DNA from: Methylobacillus flagellatus_A
Lineage (GTDB): Bacteria > Pseudomonadota > Gammaproteobacteria > Burkholderiales > Methylophilaceae
Assembly: GCF_031344055.1 (NCBI RefSeq)
Contig: NZ_JADBEN010000002.1
DNA: 64,000 nt
Direction: 5' to 3' (one strand)
Made by a program: the position numbers and the translations under genes
In this document: in pieces, positions 42,308-51,579 of the stretch
Layout: every line of letters begins with the position of its first letter
Numbering within the stretch: the first letter of the stretch is position 1
Notes under the pieces: generated by a model
The model's database searches: none
Told to the model about the DNA's origin: nothing
What the model saw: the letters and a program-made list of their open reading frames with translations, nothing else

Positions 42308-43375
42308 TCATATTACGGCAACAGGGTAAGAACCAAGCACCTTGAGCAAGGAAGCACGCTGTTCAAGCTCATGCAATGCCTTGGCCACCTTGGGGTCCTG
42401 ATAATGCCCCTCGATATCCACGAAGAACACGTACTCCCAGATGCCCAGCTTGGAAGGGCGCGACTCGAACTTGCTCATGTCCACGCCATGCTGGGCCAGC
42501 GGCGCAAGCAAGCCGACCACGGCACCGGGGACATTCTTGGCTGCCAGCAACAAAGAAGTCTTGTCCTTGCCCGAGGGGTCGACCTCGTGCGTGGAGAGGA
42601 TAAGGAAACGCGTCACGTTCTTGGGATCGTCTTCAATATTCTCAGCCAGGACGGCCAAGTCAAAAATCTCGGCTGCGCGTTGGCTGGCGATCGCCACCGC
42701 AAACGGATCCTGCTTTGCCAGCTCCGCAGCCTGGGCATTGCTGCCGGTGCTGACTCGCTCGATCCCGCCCAGGTTGAGATTGAGCCATTCATGGCATTGC
42801 CCAAGGGACTGGGCATGGGAATAGACCCGCTTGATTTCCCCGTCGGCCTGCTTGCTGCGCAATAGGCAATGATGGATCGGCAAGGTGATTTCGCCGCAGA
42901 TGTGCAGACTGGTGGTGGTCAAAAGGTCCAGGGTGCGTCCCACCGCGCCTTCGGTGGAATTTTCCACTGGCACGACGGCATAATCCGCGCCGCCGGACTC
43001 CACCATGCGAAATACTTCATCGATGGAAATACACGGTTTGGGAGAACTCAATCCGCCAAACTGCTTGTTGGCCGCCTCCTCGCTGAAGGTGCCTTGCGGA
43101 CCAAGGAAGGCCACGGAGAGCTCGCGCTCCAATGCGCGGCAATTGGACATGACGCTGCGGAAAATCCCGGTCACCGCTTCTGCAGACAGCGGTCCGGTAT
43201 TCTTCTCAAGCAGGCGGCGCAACACCTGGGCCTCGCGTTCGGGGCGGTAGACCGGCCCCTCGCCCTTGAGCGCGCCGATTTCGCGCGCCAGGGCGGCCCG
43301 CGCGTTGATCAGTTTCAGCAGTTGCTCGTCAATCGCATCGATCTGGTCGCGGCAACCTTTTAGGATATCACTCAT
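42308..43375 (-). CDS. pheA: chorismate mutase/prephenate dehydratase
   Basis: A 355-residue bifunctional P-protein. The AroQ chorismate mutase domain (residues 1-85) includes CRDQIDAIDEQLLKLINAR; the prephenate dehydratase domain begins VAFLGPQGTFSEEAA; the C-terminal ACT domain has the ESRPSKLGIWEYVFFVD phenylalanine-binding motif. It makes phenylpyruvate and is probably inhibited by phenylalanine. GAGAGG lies before the ATG; 11 bp after serC. Confidence 0.97.
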   Translation of the reverse strand: MSDILKGCRDQIDAIDEQLLKLINARAALAREIGALKGEGPVYRPEREAQVLRRLLEKNTGPLSAEAVTGIFRSVMSNCRALERELSVAFLGPQGTFSEEAANKQFGGLSSPKPCISIDEVFRMVESGGADYAVVPVENSTEGAVGRTLDLLTTTSLHICGEITLPIHHCLLRSKQADGEIKRVYSHAQSLGQCHEWLNLNLGGIERVSTGSNAQAAELAKQDPFAVAIASQRAAEIFDLAVLAENIEDDPKNVTRFLILSTHEVDPSGKDKTSLLLAAKNVPGAVVGLLAPLAQHGVDMSKFESRPSKLGIWEYVFFVDIEGHYQDPKVAKALHELEQRASLLKVLGSYPVAVI

Positions 43376-43386
43376 GCAGACCTCTC

Positions 43387-44469
43387 TTAACCGTGAGCGC
43401 GCTCGAAATCCTGCATGAAGCCGACCAATGCCTGCACACCGGCCAACGGCATGGCGTTGTAGATGGAAGCGCGCATGCCGCCAAGCAAGCGGTGGCCCTT
43501 GAGCTGCAACAAGCCGCGGGCTTGCGCCTGCTTGAGGAATTCCGCATCCAGGGCGCTATCCTTGAGCGTGAACGGAATGTTCATGCGTGAGCGGTTTTCC
43601 AATGCGATCGGCGAATTGTAGAAATCCGTGCTGTCGAGATAATCGTACAGCAGGGCCGATTTCTCGATATTGAGCTTCTCGATGGCCGCAAGGCCGCCCT
43701 TGGCCTTCAACCACTTGAACACCAGGCCTGCGATATAGATGCCGTAGGTAGGCGGCGTGTTGTACATCGACTCGTTATCCGCATGCACCTTGTAATCGAA
43801 CATGGTCGGCGTGCCGAGCAGGGTCTCGCCGATGAGGTCTTCGCGAACGATCACGATGGTCAACCCGGCCGGGCCGATGTTCTTCTGGGCGCCCGCGTAG
43901 ATCAGGCCGTATTGGCTCACGTCCACGGGACGGGAAAGAATATGCGAGGACATATCCACCACCAGGGGCACATCGTCCACCCGCGGCGTCCAGAACATTT
44001 CCAGGCCACCTATCGTTTCGTTGGATGTGTAATGCAGGAACGCAGCGTCAGGGTTCAGTTTCCATTGCGACTGTTGCGGCACCTGCCGGTATTGCTGCCC
44101 GGCAGCGGAAGCCACGATATTGACCTCGCAATACCTGGATGCCTCCTCTATCGCCTTCTGCGCCCAGATGCCGGTATCCAGATAATCCGCCGTCTTCTTG
44201 CCGCGCAGCAGGTTCATGGGAATCATAGAAAACTGCGCATGCGCCCCACCCTGCAGGAACAACACCTTGTAGTTGGCTGGAATCCCCATCAGTTCTCGCA
44301 AGTCGGCCTCCGCCTCTTGCGCAATGCTGATGAACTCCTTGCCGCGATGGCTCATTTCCATCACGGACATGCCCGAGCCATGCCAGTCCAGCATTTCCTC
44401 GCTGGCTTGTTGCAATACCTCCTTGGGAAGCACTGCGGGACCTGCAGAAAAATTATAGATTTGCGTCAT
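43387..44469 (-). CDS. serC: phosphoserine aminotransferase
   Basis: A 360-residue SerC. IYNFSAGPAVLPKEVLQQA at the N-terminus, VMEMSHRGKEF, and the PLP lysine in YAGAQKNIGPAGLTIV. It works in serine and vitamin B6 synthesis. ATG 44469 was preferred over the TTG one codon before; GTAGGG precedes it. It lies 17 bp after gyrA. Confidence 0.97.
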   Translation of the reverse strand: MTQIYNFSAGPAVLPKEVLQQASEEMLDWHGSGMSVMEMSHRGKEFISIAQEAEADLRELMGIPANYKVLFLQGGAHAQFSMIPMNLLRGKKTADYLDTGIWAQKAIEEASRYCEVNIVASAAGQQYRQVPQQSQWKLNPDAAFLHYTSNETIGGLEMFWTPRVDDVPLVVDMSSHILSRPVDVSQYGLIYAGAQKNIGPAGLTIVIVREDLIGETLLGTPTMFDYKVHADNESMYNTPPTYGIYIAGLVFKWLKAKGGLAAIEKLNIEKSALLYDYLDSTDFYNSPIALENRSRMNIPFTLKDSALDAEFLKQAQARGLLQLKGHRLLGGMRASIYNAMPLAGVQALVGFMQDFERAHG

Positions 44470-44486
44470 CAATACCCTACTTGGCT

Positions 44487-47045
44487 CTATTCATCGGCAG
44501 TTTCGGTGTCGTCATCCGTTTCCACGACCTTTTCCAGGCCGGAAAGCTTCTCGCCTTCGCCCAGGTTGATCAAGGTCACGCCCTGGGTGGCACGGCCCAG
44601 CTCGCGGATTTCTTTGACGCGGGTGCGGATCAGCACGCCGCCTGTGGTGATCAGCATGATCTCGTCATCGTCGTTCACCAGGCGCGCGCCTACCACTACG
44701 CCGTTACGTTCGCTGGTGGCAATCGCTTTCACGCCTTGCGTGCCGCGGCCGGAATGACGGAAATCAGCCAAGACGGTGCGCTTGCCATAGCCATTTTCAG
44801 TGGCTACCAATACCGTTTGCTTGTCGTCATCCGCAATCAATAGCGAAATCACCTGCTGCTTGGCTTGCAGCTTCATGCCGCGCACGCCGCGCGCGGCACG
44901 GCCCATCGCGCGCACGTCCTCTTCATCGAACCAGACAGCCTTGCCGCCGTTGGAAACGAGGACGATGTCGTTCACGCCGTTGGTGACTTCAGCCCCGATC
45001 AGGTAATCGCCGTCGTCCAGGTTCAACGCAATGATGCCCGAGCGGCGCGGATTGGAGAACTCGGTGAGCGCGGTCTTCTTGACAGTACCCTTGGCGGTCG
45101 CCATGAAGACGAAGTGGTTCTCGTCGAACTCCTTGACCGGCAGGATGGCATTGATCTTCTCTCCCTCTTCCAGCGGGAACAGGTTGACGATCGGCTTGCC
45201 GCGGCTGACGCGGCTGCCTTGCGGCACTTCGTAGACCTTGAGCCAGTAGACGCGGCCGCGGCTGGAGAAGCACAGGATGTAGTCGTGCGTATTCGCCACG
45301 AACATCTTGTCGATGAAATCGTCTTCCTTGGTAGCCGCCGCCTGCTTGCCGCGGCCGCCGCGGCGTTGCGCGCGATATTCTTCCAGCGGCTGCGACTTCA
45401 CGTACCCGGTATGCGAGAGCGTCACCACCACGTCCTGCGGCGTAATCAGGTCTTCCAGCGAAAGATCCTGCGCGTTGTGCACGATCTCGCTGCGGCGCTT
45501 GTCGCCGAACTGGTTGAGGATGGCTGCCAGCTCCTCCACAATGATTTGCGTCACGCGCTCCGATTTGGCGAGGATATCAAGCAAGTCGGCAATGATATCC
45601 ATGACCTCCTTGTACTCGTTGACGATTTTGTCCTGCTCAAGGCCGGTCAAGCGTTGCAGGCGCATCTGCAGGATTTCCTGCGCCTGCACGTCGGACAATC
45701 TGTAGCCGTTCGGAGTCAGGCCGAAATCGACGGACAGGCCTTCAGGACGCGAAGCCTCCATGGCCGCGCGCTTGAGCATTTCCTCGACCACGGGCGACTT
45801 CCAGGTGCGCGCCATCAGTTCGCGCTTGGCTTCAGGCGGCGTCGGTGCGGCCTTGATCAGCGCGATCATCTCGTCCACGTTGGCCAATGCAACTGCCAGG
45901 CCTTCGAGCACGTGGCCGCGCTCGCGCGCCTTGCGCAATTCGTAGACGGTACGGCGCGTCACCACTTCGCGGCGGTGGCGCAGGAAGGCTTCCAGCATCT
46001 GCTTGAGGTTGAGCAGGCGCGGCTGGCCGTCCAGCAGCGCCACCATGTTCATGCCGAAAGTGTCCTGCAGCTGGGTCTGCTTGTAGAGATTGTTGAGCAC
46101 CACCTCGGGGACTTCGCCGCGCTTGAGCTCGATCACGACGCGCATGCCCGACTTGTCGGACTCGTCGCGCAGGTCGGAAATACCCTCGATCTTCTTCTCG
46201 TTGACCAGCTCGGCGATCTTCTCGACAAAGGTCTTCTTGTTGACCTGGTACGGCAGCTCATCCACGATCAAGGCCTGGCGGTTGCCCTTTTCCAGGTCTT
46301 CGACGTGGGTGCGGCCGCGCATGACGACGCGTCCACGGCCAGTGCGGTAGCCTTCCCTCACGCCTACCGTGCCGTAAATGATGCCGGCGGTCGGGAAGTC
46401 AGGCGCCGGGATGATCTCGATCAGTTCATCCACCGTGGTTTCCGGGTTCTTGAGCAGCGCCAGACAGCCTGCAATCACCTCGTTGAGGTTGTGCGGCGGG
46501 ATATTGGTCGCCATGCCGACCGCAATGCCGGAACTGCCGTTGATGAGCAGGTTCGGGATACGCGCCGGCATGATGAGCGGTTCGTGCTCGGAACCGTCGT
46601 AGTTCGGCCCGAAATCAACCGTTTCCTTGTCGATGTCGGCCAGCAGTTCGTGCGCGATGCGCGCCATGCGGATTTCGGTATACCGCATCGCAGCGGCATT
46701 GTCGCCGTCCACCGAACCGAAGTTGCCCTGGCCGTCCACCAGCATGTAGCGCAACGAGAAATCCTGCGCCATGCGGACAATGGTGTCGTATACCGCGGTA
46801 TCGCCGTGCGGGTGGTATTTACCGATGACGTCGCCGACAATACGGGCAGATTTCTTGTAAGGTCTGTTCCAGTCGTTGCTGAGCTCATGCATCGCAAAAA
46901 GGACACGGCGATGCACGGGCTTCAGGCCGTCACGCACATCCGGCAAGGCGCGCCCCACGATCACGCTCATCGCGTAATCGAGATAGGAGCGACGCATTTC
47001 GTCTTCGAGGCTGATAGGAAGGGTTTCTTTGGCGAACTGATCCAT
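44487..47045 (-). CDS. gyrA: DNA gyrase subunit A
   Basis: An 852-residue GyrA. The catalytic Tyr is Tyr122 (AAMRYTE). The quinolone-resistance region reads HPHGDTAVYD with Thr83 and Asp87. The C-terminal domain has beta-pinwheel repeats and a GyrA-box-like QRRGGRGK near residue 555. First of gyrA-serC-pheA-[GGDEF]-hisC. A 752-residue opposite-strand frame over it is a codon shadow. Confidence 0.98.
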   Translation of the reverse strand: MDQFAKETLPISLEDEMRRSYLDYAMSVIVGRALPDVRDGLKPVHRRVLFAMHELSNDWNRPYKKSARIVGDVIGKYHPHGDTAVYDTIVRMAQDFSLRYMLVDGQGNFGSVDGDNAAAMRYTEIRMARIAHELLADIDKETVDFGPNYDGSEHEPLIMPARIPNLLINGSSGIAVGMATNIPPHNLNEVIAGCLALLKNPETTVDELIEIIPAPDFPTAGIIYGTVGVREGYRTGRGRVVMRGRTHVEDLEKGNRQALIVDELPYQVNKKTFVEKIAELVNEKKIEGISDLRDESDKSGMRVVIELKRGEVPEVVLNNLYKQTQLQDTFGMNMVALLDGQPRLLNLKQMLEAFLRHRREVVTRRTVYELRKARERGHVLEGLAVALANVDEMIALIKAAPTPPEAKRELMARTWKSPVVEEMLKRAAMEASRPEGLSVDFGLTPNGYRLSDVQAQEILQMRLQRLTGLEQDKIVNEYKEVMDIIADLLDILAKSERVTQIIVEELAAILNQFGDKRRSEIVHNAQDLSLEDLITPQDVVVTLSHTGYVKSQPLEEYRAQRRGGRGKQAAATKEDDFIDKMFVANTHDYILCFSSRGRVYWLKVYEVPQGSRVSRGKPIVNLFPLEEGEKINAILPVKEFDENHFVFMATAKGTVKKTALTEFSNPRRSGIIALNLDDGDYLIGAEVTNGVNDIVLVSNGGKAVWFDEEDVRAMGRAARGVRGMKLQAKQQVISLLIADDDKQTVLVATENGYGKRTVLADFRHSGRGTQGVKAIATSERNGVVVGARLVNDDDEIMLITTGGVLIRTRVKEIRELGRATQGVTLINLGEGEKLSGLEKVVETDDDTETADE

Positions 47046-47282
47046 TATTGGCTATCGGCTTTAAAATGGCTTAAAGCCATGGATTCTAGCACGATACGCC
47101 CGGCAAAGCATGCCGGGATTTAGTCCTTGATCCTGCAGAGGATTTCAGGCCTGGCGCCGCCAGCAGGCTCAATCGCGACCTTGGCATCCATCCCGGCGAT
47201 TGCAAAAATTAATTAGAAATTTACCCGGAGTTGCTTTAGGCTAACGCGTTTCGAACAACTTAACGATAAAAGGAGAAAGCAT
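47046..47282 (+). promoter_or_regulatory. gyrA/peroxiredoxin divergent region
   Basis: 237 bp without an ORF. It must hold promoters for both genes; I recognise no good boxes. AAAAGGAG lies just before the peroxiredoxin start. Confidence 0.4.
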
Positions 47283-47885
47283 ATGGCCGTTTTAGTTGGC
47301 AAACCAGCTCCCGATTTCACTGCAGCCGCAGTACTGGGTGACAATTCCATCAAGGAAGACTTCAACCTTTCCCAACACATCAAGGGCAAGCCTGCCGTTA
47401 TCTTCTTTTACCCGCTGGACTTCACTTTCGTCTGCCCTTCCGAGCTGATCGCCTTCGATCACCGCCTGGAAGATTTCAAGTCGCGCGGCGTCGAAGTCAT
47501 TGGCGTCTCCATCGACTCCCACTTCACTCACCTGGCCTGGAAGAACACGCCAGTGGACAAGGGCGGCATCGGCAAGGTCGGTTATCCATTGGTAGCGGAC
47601 ATCCGTCACGAGATCGCCAAGGCTTACGACGTCGAATCTGACGGCGGCGTCGCCTACCGCGGCTCCTTCCTCATAAACAAGGACGGCATTGTCGTGCACC
47701 AAGTGGTGAACGACCTGCCGTTGGGCCGCGATATCGACGAGATGCTGCGCGTGGTCGACGCATTGCAGTTCGTCGAGGAACACGGCGAAGTCTGCCCTGC
47801 AGGCTGGAAGAAAGGCAAGGCCGGCATGAACGCTTCTCCTGAAGGCGTTGCCAAGTACCTGGCAGAAAACGCCTCCGCACTGTAA
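47283..47885 (+). CDS. 2-Cys peroxiredoxin
   Basis: A 200-residue AhpC/Prx1-type peroxiredoxin. Peroxidatic Cys51 lies in DFTFVCPSEL; the resolving Cys near residue 170 is in GEVCPAGWKKG. It removes hydrogen peroxide and organic peroxides with a thiol donor. Codon choice suggests high expression. Single gene with its own terminator. Confidence 0.96.
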   Translation: MAVLVGKPAPDFTAAAVLGDNSIKEDFNLSQHIKGKPAVIFFYPLDFTFVCPSELIAFDHRLEDFKSRGVEVIGVSIDSHFTHLAWKNTPVDKGGIGKVGYPLVADIRHEIAKAYDVESDGGVAYRGSFLINKDGIVVHQVVNDLPLGRDIDEMLRVVDALQFVEEHGEVCPAGWKKGKAGMNASPEGVAKYLAENASAL

Positions 47886-47902
47886 ATTCAGCAGGACGGC
47901 GT

Positions 47903-47937
47903 AATAAAAAACGGGACTCGATGTCCCGTTTTTTATT
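47903..47937. terminator. bidirectional terminator
   Basis: Perfect stem AATAAAAAACGGGAC and its complement with 5-nt loop, between the peroxiredoxin and the small membrane protein gene. Confidence 0.93.
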
Positions 47938-47973
47938 GCCTACAGCATGAAGCAAACTACTTTTTGCCTGCGG

Positions 47974-48195
47974 CTATTTTTTGCGCGCACCCAGGGCTAC
48001 GACTGCAATCCCTGCCACAATCGCGACGATGCCCAGCACTTCGGGAATCGCCACATCGTTCTCAACCTCGGCGGTTGCCTTCAACGGCCCGATCTGCGCC
48101 ACCGTTTCCTCCGTGGTAAAGCTGAAACCCTTGTAAACCAACGCTGCAGCGCCCAATACGATCAGCAACACGCCAACAATTATCGATGTTTTCAT
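47974..48195 (-). CDS. small two-helix membrane protein
   Basis: A 73-residue protein with two membrane helices (about 4-24 and 50-68) and a short loop with GPLKATAEVENDVAIPE. GAGGAGG precedes ATG 48195. The family is conserved in proteobacteria without a known role. It follows a coiled-coil protein gene on the same strand. Confidence 0.75.
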   Translation of the reverse strand: MKTSIIVGVLLIVLGAAALVYKGFSFTTEETVAQIGPLKATAEVENDVAIPEVLGIVAIVAGIAVVALGARKK

Positions 48196-48235
48196 CGCGG
48201 CCTCCTCGCCTGTGGTCAAGCATCTGGATTATGGT

Positions 48236-48526
48236 TTATTCGTTGAATTTCTTGCGTGCCTCGGCAATGGCATGCTTGATGGCTTCCCATGCCTCGTCGC
48301 TGCCCTTCTTAAGCTCCTTCCAGGCTTCTCCTGCCGAGGCCTGGATTTCGCCCAGCTTCACCTTGGCCTCTTCGCGCTTTTCCTTCAAGCTGGCAATCTG
48401 CTCATCGTATTTGACGCGCAGCTCAGCATCGGCCTTGCGCACCTTGGCTTCCAGCACGTCGATATCCGCACTCCACTCGTCGAGCTGTGCTTTCAGTTTT
48501 TCTACGTATTCATCTTTCAAGCTCAT
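48236..48526 (-). CDS. small coiled-coil protein
   Basis: A 96-residue, charged, almost wholly helical protein (MSLKDEYVEKLKAQLDEWSA...), with heptad-like repeats. AAGGAG precedes ATG 48526. Likely a soluble coiled-coil of unknown role; 40 bp from the small membrane protein gene, so probably co-transcribed. Confidence 0.75.
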   Translation of the reverse strand: MSLKDEYVEKLKAQLDEWSADIDVLEAKVRKADAELRVKYDEQIASLKEKREEAKVKLGEIQASAGEAWKELKKGSDEAWEAIKHAIAEARKKFNE

Positions 48527-48605
48527 ATTGTTCTCCTTATCTGATCTGACCAAACGATTCGTACACCGTCATTATGACAGGCTTACGCTGCAATAGTGCC
48601 CGGTT

Positions 48606-49784
48606 TCAACCCTGGCTGCTGAGCCAGGCGAGGTCGGCCTTAAGGTCGTCGATATGTTCCAGGCCGACGGCAATGCGCACCAGGCCGTCGCCGACACCCG
48701 CCGCCGCCCTGGCTTCGGGGCTGACGCGGCTGTGGGTGGTCGTGGCCGGATGCGTAATCGTGCTTTTCGCGTCCCCGAGGTTCGCCGTGATCGAGATCAT
48801 CCTGGTAGCGTCGATCAAGTGCCAGGCCGCAGGCTGGCCGCCCTTGACGTCGAACGACACGATGGCGCCGCCGCTCTTCTGTTGCTTCTGTGCCAGCTCG
48901 TATTGCGGATGAGACGGCAATCCAGGATAGTACACGCGTTCGACGCGCGGCTGCTGCTCCAGCCATTGTGCCAATGCCAAAGCATTGCGCGCATGGGCCT
49001 CCATGCGCACATGCAAGGTCTCCAGCCCCTTGAGGAACACCCAGGCATTGAACGCGCTCATGGTGGGACCAGCCGTGCGCAAGAAGCCGTAGACCGGTTC
49101 CAGCACGTCCTTGCGGCCCAATACCGCGCCGCCCAGGCAGCGACCCTGCCCGTCGATGTACTTGGTGGCGGAATGCACCACGATATCCGCGCCGAGCTCC
49201 AGGGGCTTCTGCAATGCAGGCGTGCAAAAGCAGTTATCCACGGCAAGCAGCGCTCCTGCCTGGTGCGCAATCTCGGCTACCGCCGCGATATCGCAGATTT
49301 CGGTCAGCGGGTTGGAGGGCGTCTCCAGGAAGAACAGCTTGGTATTAGGCTTGACCGCCGCTCTCCATGCCTCCGGGTCGGAAAGCTGGACGAAGGTGGT
49401 TTCCAGCCCCCAGCGTTTAAGGATGTTGCTGAACAATTGCACCGATGTGCCGAAGATGCTGCGAGAGGCGACCACATGGTCGCCGGCGGAACAAACGCCC
49501 ATGACGCATGCAAGAATGGCAGACATGCCAGAGGAAGTCGCCACGCAAAATTCTGCCCCTTCCAGCGCCGCCAGCTTGTTCTGGAACATGCTGACGGTAG
49601 GATTGGTAAAGCGCGAATAGATATTGCCCGGCTCCTGGCCGCCAAAGCGCGCGGCGGCCTGTGCGGCATTTTCGAATACGAAACTGGATGTCAGGAACAT
49701 GGCCTCGGAGTTTTCCCCGAATGGCGTGTGCTCGCTACCTGCACGCACGCTCAATGTTTCTGCATGCCATTCATGCTGACTCAT
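48606..49784 (-). CDS. metZ: O-succinylhomoserine sulfhydrylase
   Basis: A 392-residue PLP enzyme of the Cys/Met metabolism family. The PLP lysine is in VVHSATKYIDGQG, with TLSVRAGSEHTPFGENSEAMF at the N-terminus and ISITANLGDAKSTITHPATTTH near the C-terminus. It makes homocysteine directly from sulfide. ATG 49784 has GAAGGTAAG upstream. It is preceded by a SAM-II riboswitch and terminator, so it should be turned off by SAM. Confidence 0.95.
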   Translation of the reverse strand: MSQHEWHAETLSVRAGSEHTPFGENSEAMFLTSSFVFENAAQAAARFGGQEPGNIYSRFTNPTVSMFQNKLAALEGAEFCVATSSGMSAILACVMGVCSAGDHVVASRSIFGTSVQLFSNILKRWGLETTFVQLSDPEAWRAAVKPNTKLFFLETPSNPLTEICDIAAVAEIAHQAGALLAVDNCFCTPALQKPLELGADIVVHSATKYIDGQGRCLGGAVLGRKDVLEPVYGFLRTAGPTMSAFNAWVFLKGLETLHVRMEAHARNALALAQWLEQQPRVERVYYPGLPSHPQYELAQKQQKSGGAIVSFDVKGGQPAAWHLIDATRMISITANLGDAKSTITHPATTTHSRVSPEARAAAGVGDGLVRIAVGLEHIDDLKADLAWLSSQG

Positions 49785-49836
49785 ACATCTTACCTTCCCG
49801 CCCGCTACCGGGCTCAATGACAAAAAGGACGGGCAT

Positions 49837-49876
49837 AAAAAAACCCGCTGTAGCGCCTGGGCTAAAACGGGTTTTT
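49837..49876 (-). terminator. metZ leader terminator
   Basis: On the minus strand AAAAACCCG / CGGGTTTTTTT with an inner TAGC/GCTA stem. It sits between the riboswitch and metZ. Its loop-side TTTAGC is complementary to the aptamer GCTAAA, which offers an alternative pairing. Confidence 0.88.
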
Positions 49877-49886
49877 CAATATCAAC

Positions 49887-49950
49887 TCGCTTTAGCAGTA
49901 TTTATATTGCGCCCGCAAGCTGAGTGCTACTTCTCCTCAAATCGGCGCAT
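49887..49950 (-). ncRNA. SAM-II riboswitch before metZ
   Basis: On the minus strand the RNA reads GCGCC GAUUUG ... AGCUUGC GGGCGC, then AAUAUAAAUACU and GCUAAA. This matches the SAM-II (metA motif) consensus as I know it: P1 (GCGCC/GGCGC), conserved GAUUUG and GCUUGC in the loop, and GCUAAA exactly 12 nt after P1, which forms the pseudoknot. A TGAG/CTCA mini-hairpin enlarges the loop. SAM-II typically controls methionine genes such as metA, metX and metZ. The gene downstream is metZ. Confidence 0.9.
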
Positions 49951-49956
49951 GGGTTG

Positions 49957-49985
49957 ATATTAGTCCCGCCAGGGCCCGTCGTCAA
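49957..49985 (-). promoter_or_regulatory. metZ promoter
   Basis: On the minus strand TTGACG (49985-49980, 5/6), 17-nt spacer, TAATAT (49962-49957, 4/6). It begins right after the purF stop, and transcription would start just at the 5' edge of the SAM-II aptamer. Confidence 0.7.
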
Positions 49986-51521
49986 CTATACCAGCTCCTC
50001 CTCTTCGGCCCCGACCAGGTTGAGGTCAAGCTGGGTGATCGAGTTGGCCGGGCGCTTCTGCGCGGCGCCGTCGCCCCGCACCGTCTCTGCACGCGCCAGG
50101 TAGGCTTCGTCGATATCGCCGGTGATGTACTTGCCGTCAAAACAGGAACAATCGAATACCTCAATGTCGGGGTTGCTCTTCTGCACGGCGCTGATCAAGG
50201 CATCCAGGTCCTGGTAGATCAAGGCGTCTGCGCCGATTTCCGCGCAGATTTCCTCATCCGTGCGCCCGGTAGCCAACAGCTCGCTGCGCGAAGGCATATC
50301 GATGCCATAGACGTTGGGATAACGCACCGGAGGCGCGGCAGAGGCGAAGAACACTTTGCTCGCCCCGGCATCACGCGCCATCTGCACAATCTGCTGGGAA
50401 GTGGTGCCCCGCACGATGGAGTCGTCCACCAACAGCACGTTCTTGCCCTGGAACTCCATGCCGATGGGGTTGAGTTTCTGGCGTACCGATTTCTTGCGCA
50501 AGGCCTGCCCGGGCATGATGAAGGTACGGCCGATGTAGCGGTTCTTGATGAAGCCTTCGCGATAGGTCAGGTTGAGCTTGTTCGCCAGCTCCAGCGCGCT
50601 CGGGCGGCTAGTATCCGGAATCGGGATCACCACGTCGATCTTCAAGTGCTTCCACTCGCGTGCGATCTTGTCTGCCAGGCTTTCGCCCATATGCAAACGG
50701 GTCTGGTAGACGGAAACGTTGTCGATGACGGAGTCGGGGCGGGCCAGATAGACATATTCGAAAATGCAAGGAGATAGCTGCGGCGCCTCAGCACATTGGC
50801 GCGAGAAGAAATTGCCGTCCAGGTCGATGAAGATGGCTTCTCCCGGCTCGACATCGCGCACCAGGGTGAAGCCCAGCACGTCCAGCGCCACGCTTTCGGA
50901 AGCGACAATATACTCGGTGCCCTGCTCGGATTCGTTCTTGCCGATGACCAAGGGGCGGATGCCATGCGGATCGCGGAATGCCAGCAAGCCGAAATTCGCG
51001 ATCATGGCCACTACGGCATAAGCGCCGCGGCAGCGCTTGTGCACGCCGGCCACGGCCTCGAAAATCATGTCGGTATTGAGGACCGCGTTGTGCGAGGAGG
51101 TCTCGATCTCGTGCGCAAGCACATTCAGCAGCACTTCGGAGTCGGAACTGGTATTGATGTGGCGCAAGTCCTGCCTGAACATCTCTTGCTTGAGCTGCGC
51201 GGAATTGGTCAGGTTGCCGTTATGCCCCAGCACGATGCCGAACGGGGAGTTCACGTAGAAAGGCTGGGCTTCCGCCGCGGACGAGGAGCCGGCGGTGGGA
51301 TAGCGCACGTGGGCAATGCCCGCGTTGCCGATCAGGCTGCGCATATGCCGGGTCCGGAACACGTCCTGAACCAGGCCATTGTTTTTATGCATGAAGAAGG
51401 TATTGCCATCGCAGGTAACAATCCCCGCAGCATCCTGACCCCGATGCTGCAAGACCAGCAGCCCATCGTACAGCAGCTGGTTGACTGGGTTTTTACCGAC
51501 TACACCGATAATTCCACACAT
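49986..51521 (-). CDS. purF: amidophosphoribosyltransferase
   Basis: A 511-residue PurF. MCGIIGVVG starts with the glutaminase nucleophile Cys2 after Met removal; the PRPP motif is VLLVDDSIVRGTTSQQIV near residue 368. First step of purine synthesis. It is 58 bp after cvpA, a classic pair. Confidence 0.98.
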   Translation of the reverse strand: MCGIIGVVGKNPVNQLLYDGLLVLQHRGQDAAGIVTCDGNTFFMHKNNGLVQDVFRTRHMRSLIGNAGIAHVRYPTAGSSSAAEAQPFYVNSPFGIVLGHNGNLTNSAQLKQEMFRQDLRHINTSSDSEVLLNVLAHEIETSSHNAVLNTDMIFEAVAGVHKRCRGAYAVVAMIANFGLLAFRDPHGIRPLVIGKNESEQGTEYIVASESVALDVLGFTLVRDVEPGEAIFIDLDGNFFSRQCAEAPQLSPCIFEYVYLARPDSVIDNVSVYQTRLHMGESLADKIAREWKHLKIDVVIPIPDTSRPSALELANKLNLTYREGFIKNRYIGRTFIMPGQALRKKSVRQKLNPIGMEFQGKNVLLVDDSIVRGTTSQQIVQMARDAGASKVFFASAAPPVRYPNVYGIDMPSRSELLATGRTDEEICAEIGADALIYQDLDALISAVQKSNPDIEVFDCSCFDGKYITGDIDEAYLARAETVRGDGAAQKRPANSITQLDLNLVGAEEEELV

Positions 51522-51579
51522 GAGCTATATGCCTTAGAAACGAAAATCTGGAATAACTAGACAAGCCATTGGCCTCAAT

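Noticed and set aside
44865..47123. 752-residue open frame opposite gyrA
   Set aside because: gyrA is certain, and the opposite product is low-complexity with no recognisable domain.
48654..49820. 388-residue plus-strand frame opposite metZ
   Set aside because: metZ has clear PLP-enzyme motifs; the opposite frame is a shadow.
49837..49876. reading the hairpin only as the purF terminator
   Set aside because: It lies behind a promoter and a SAM-II aptamer that both follow purF, so its main role is probably metZ attenuation, although it can also stop purF transcripts.
49878..49961. 9-bp outer stem AATATCAAC/GTTGATATT as part of the riboswitch
   Set aside because: Its 5' arm overlaps the -10 box, so RNA from the metZ promoter would lack it; it could form only in read-through RNA from purF.
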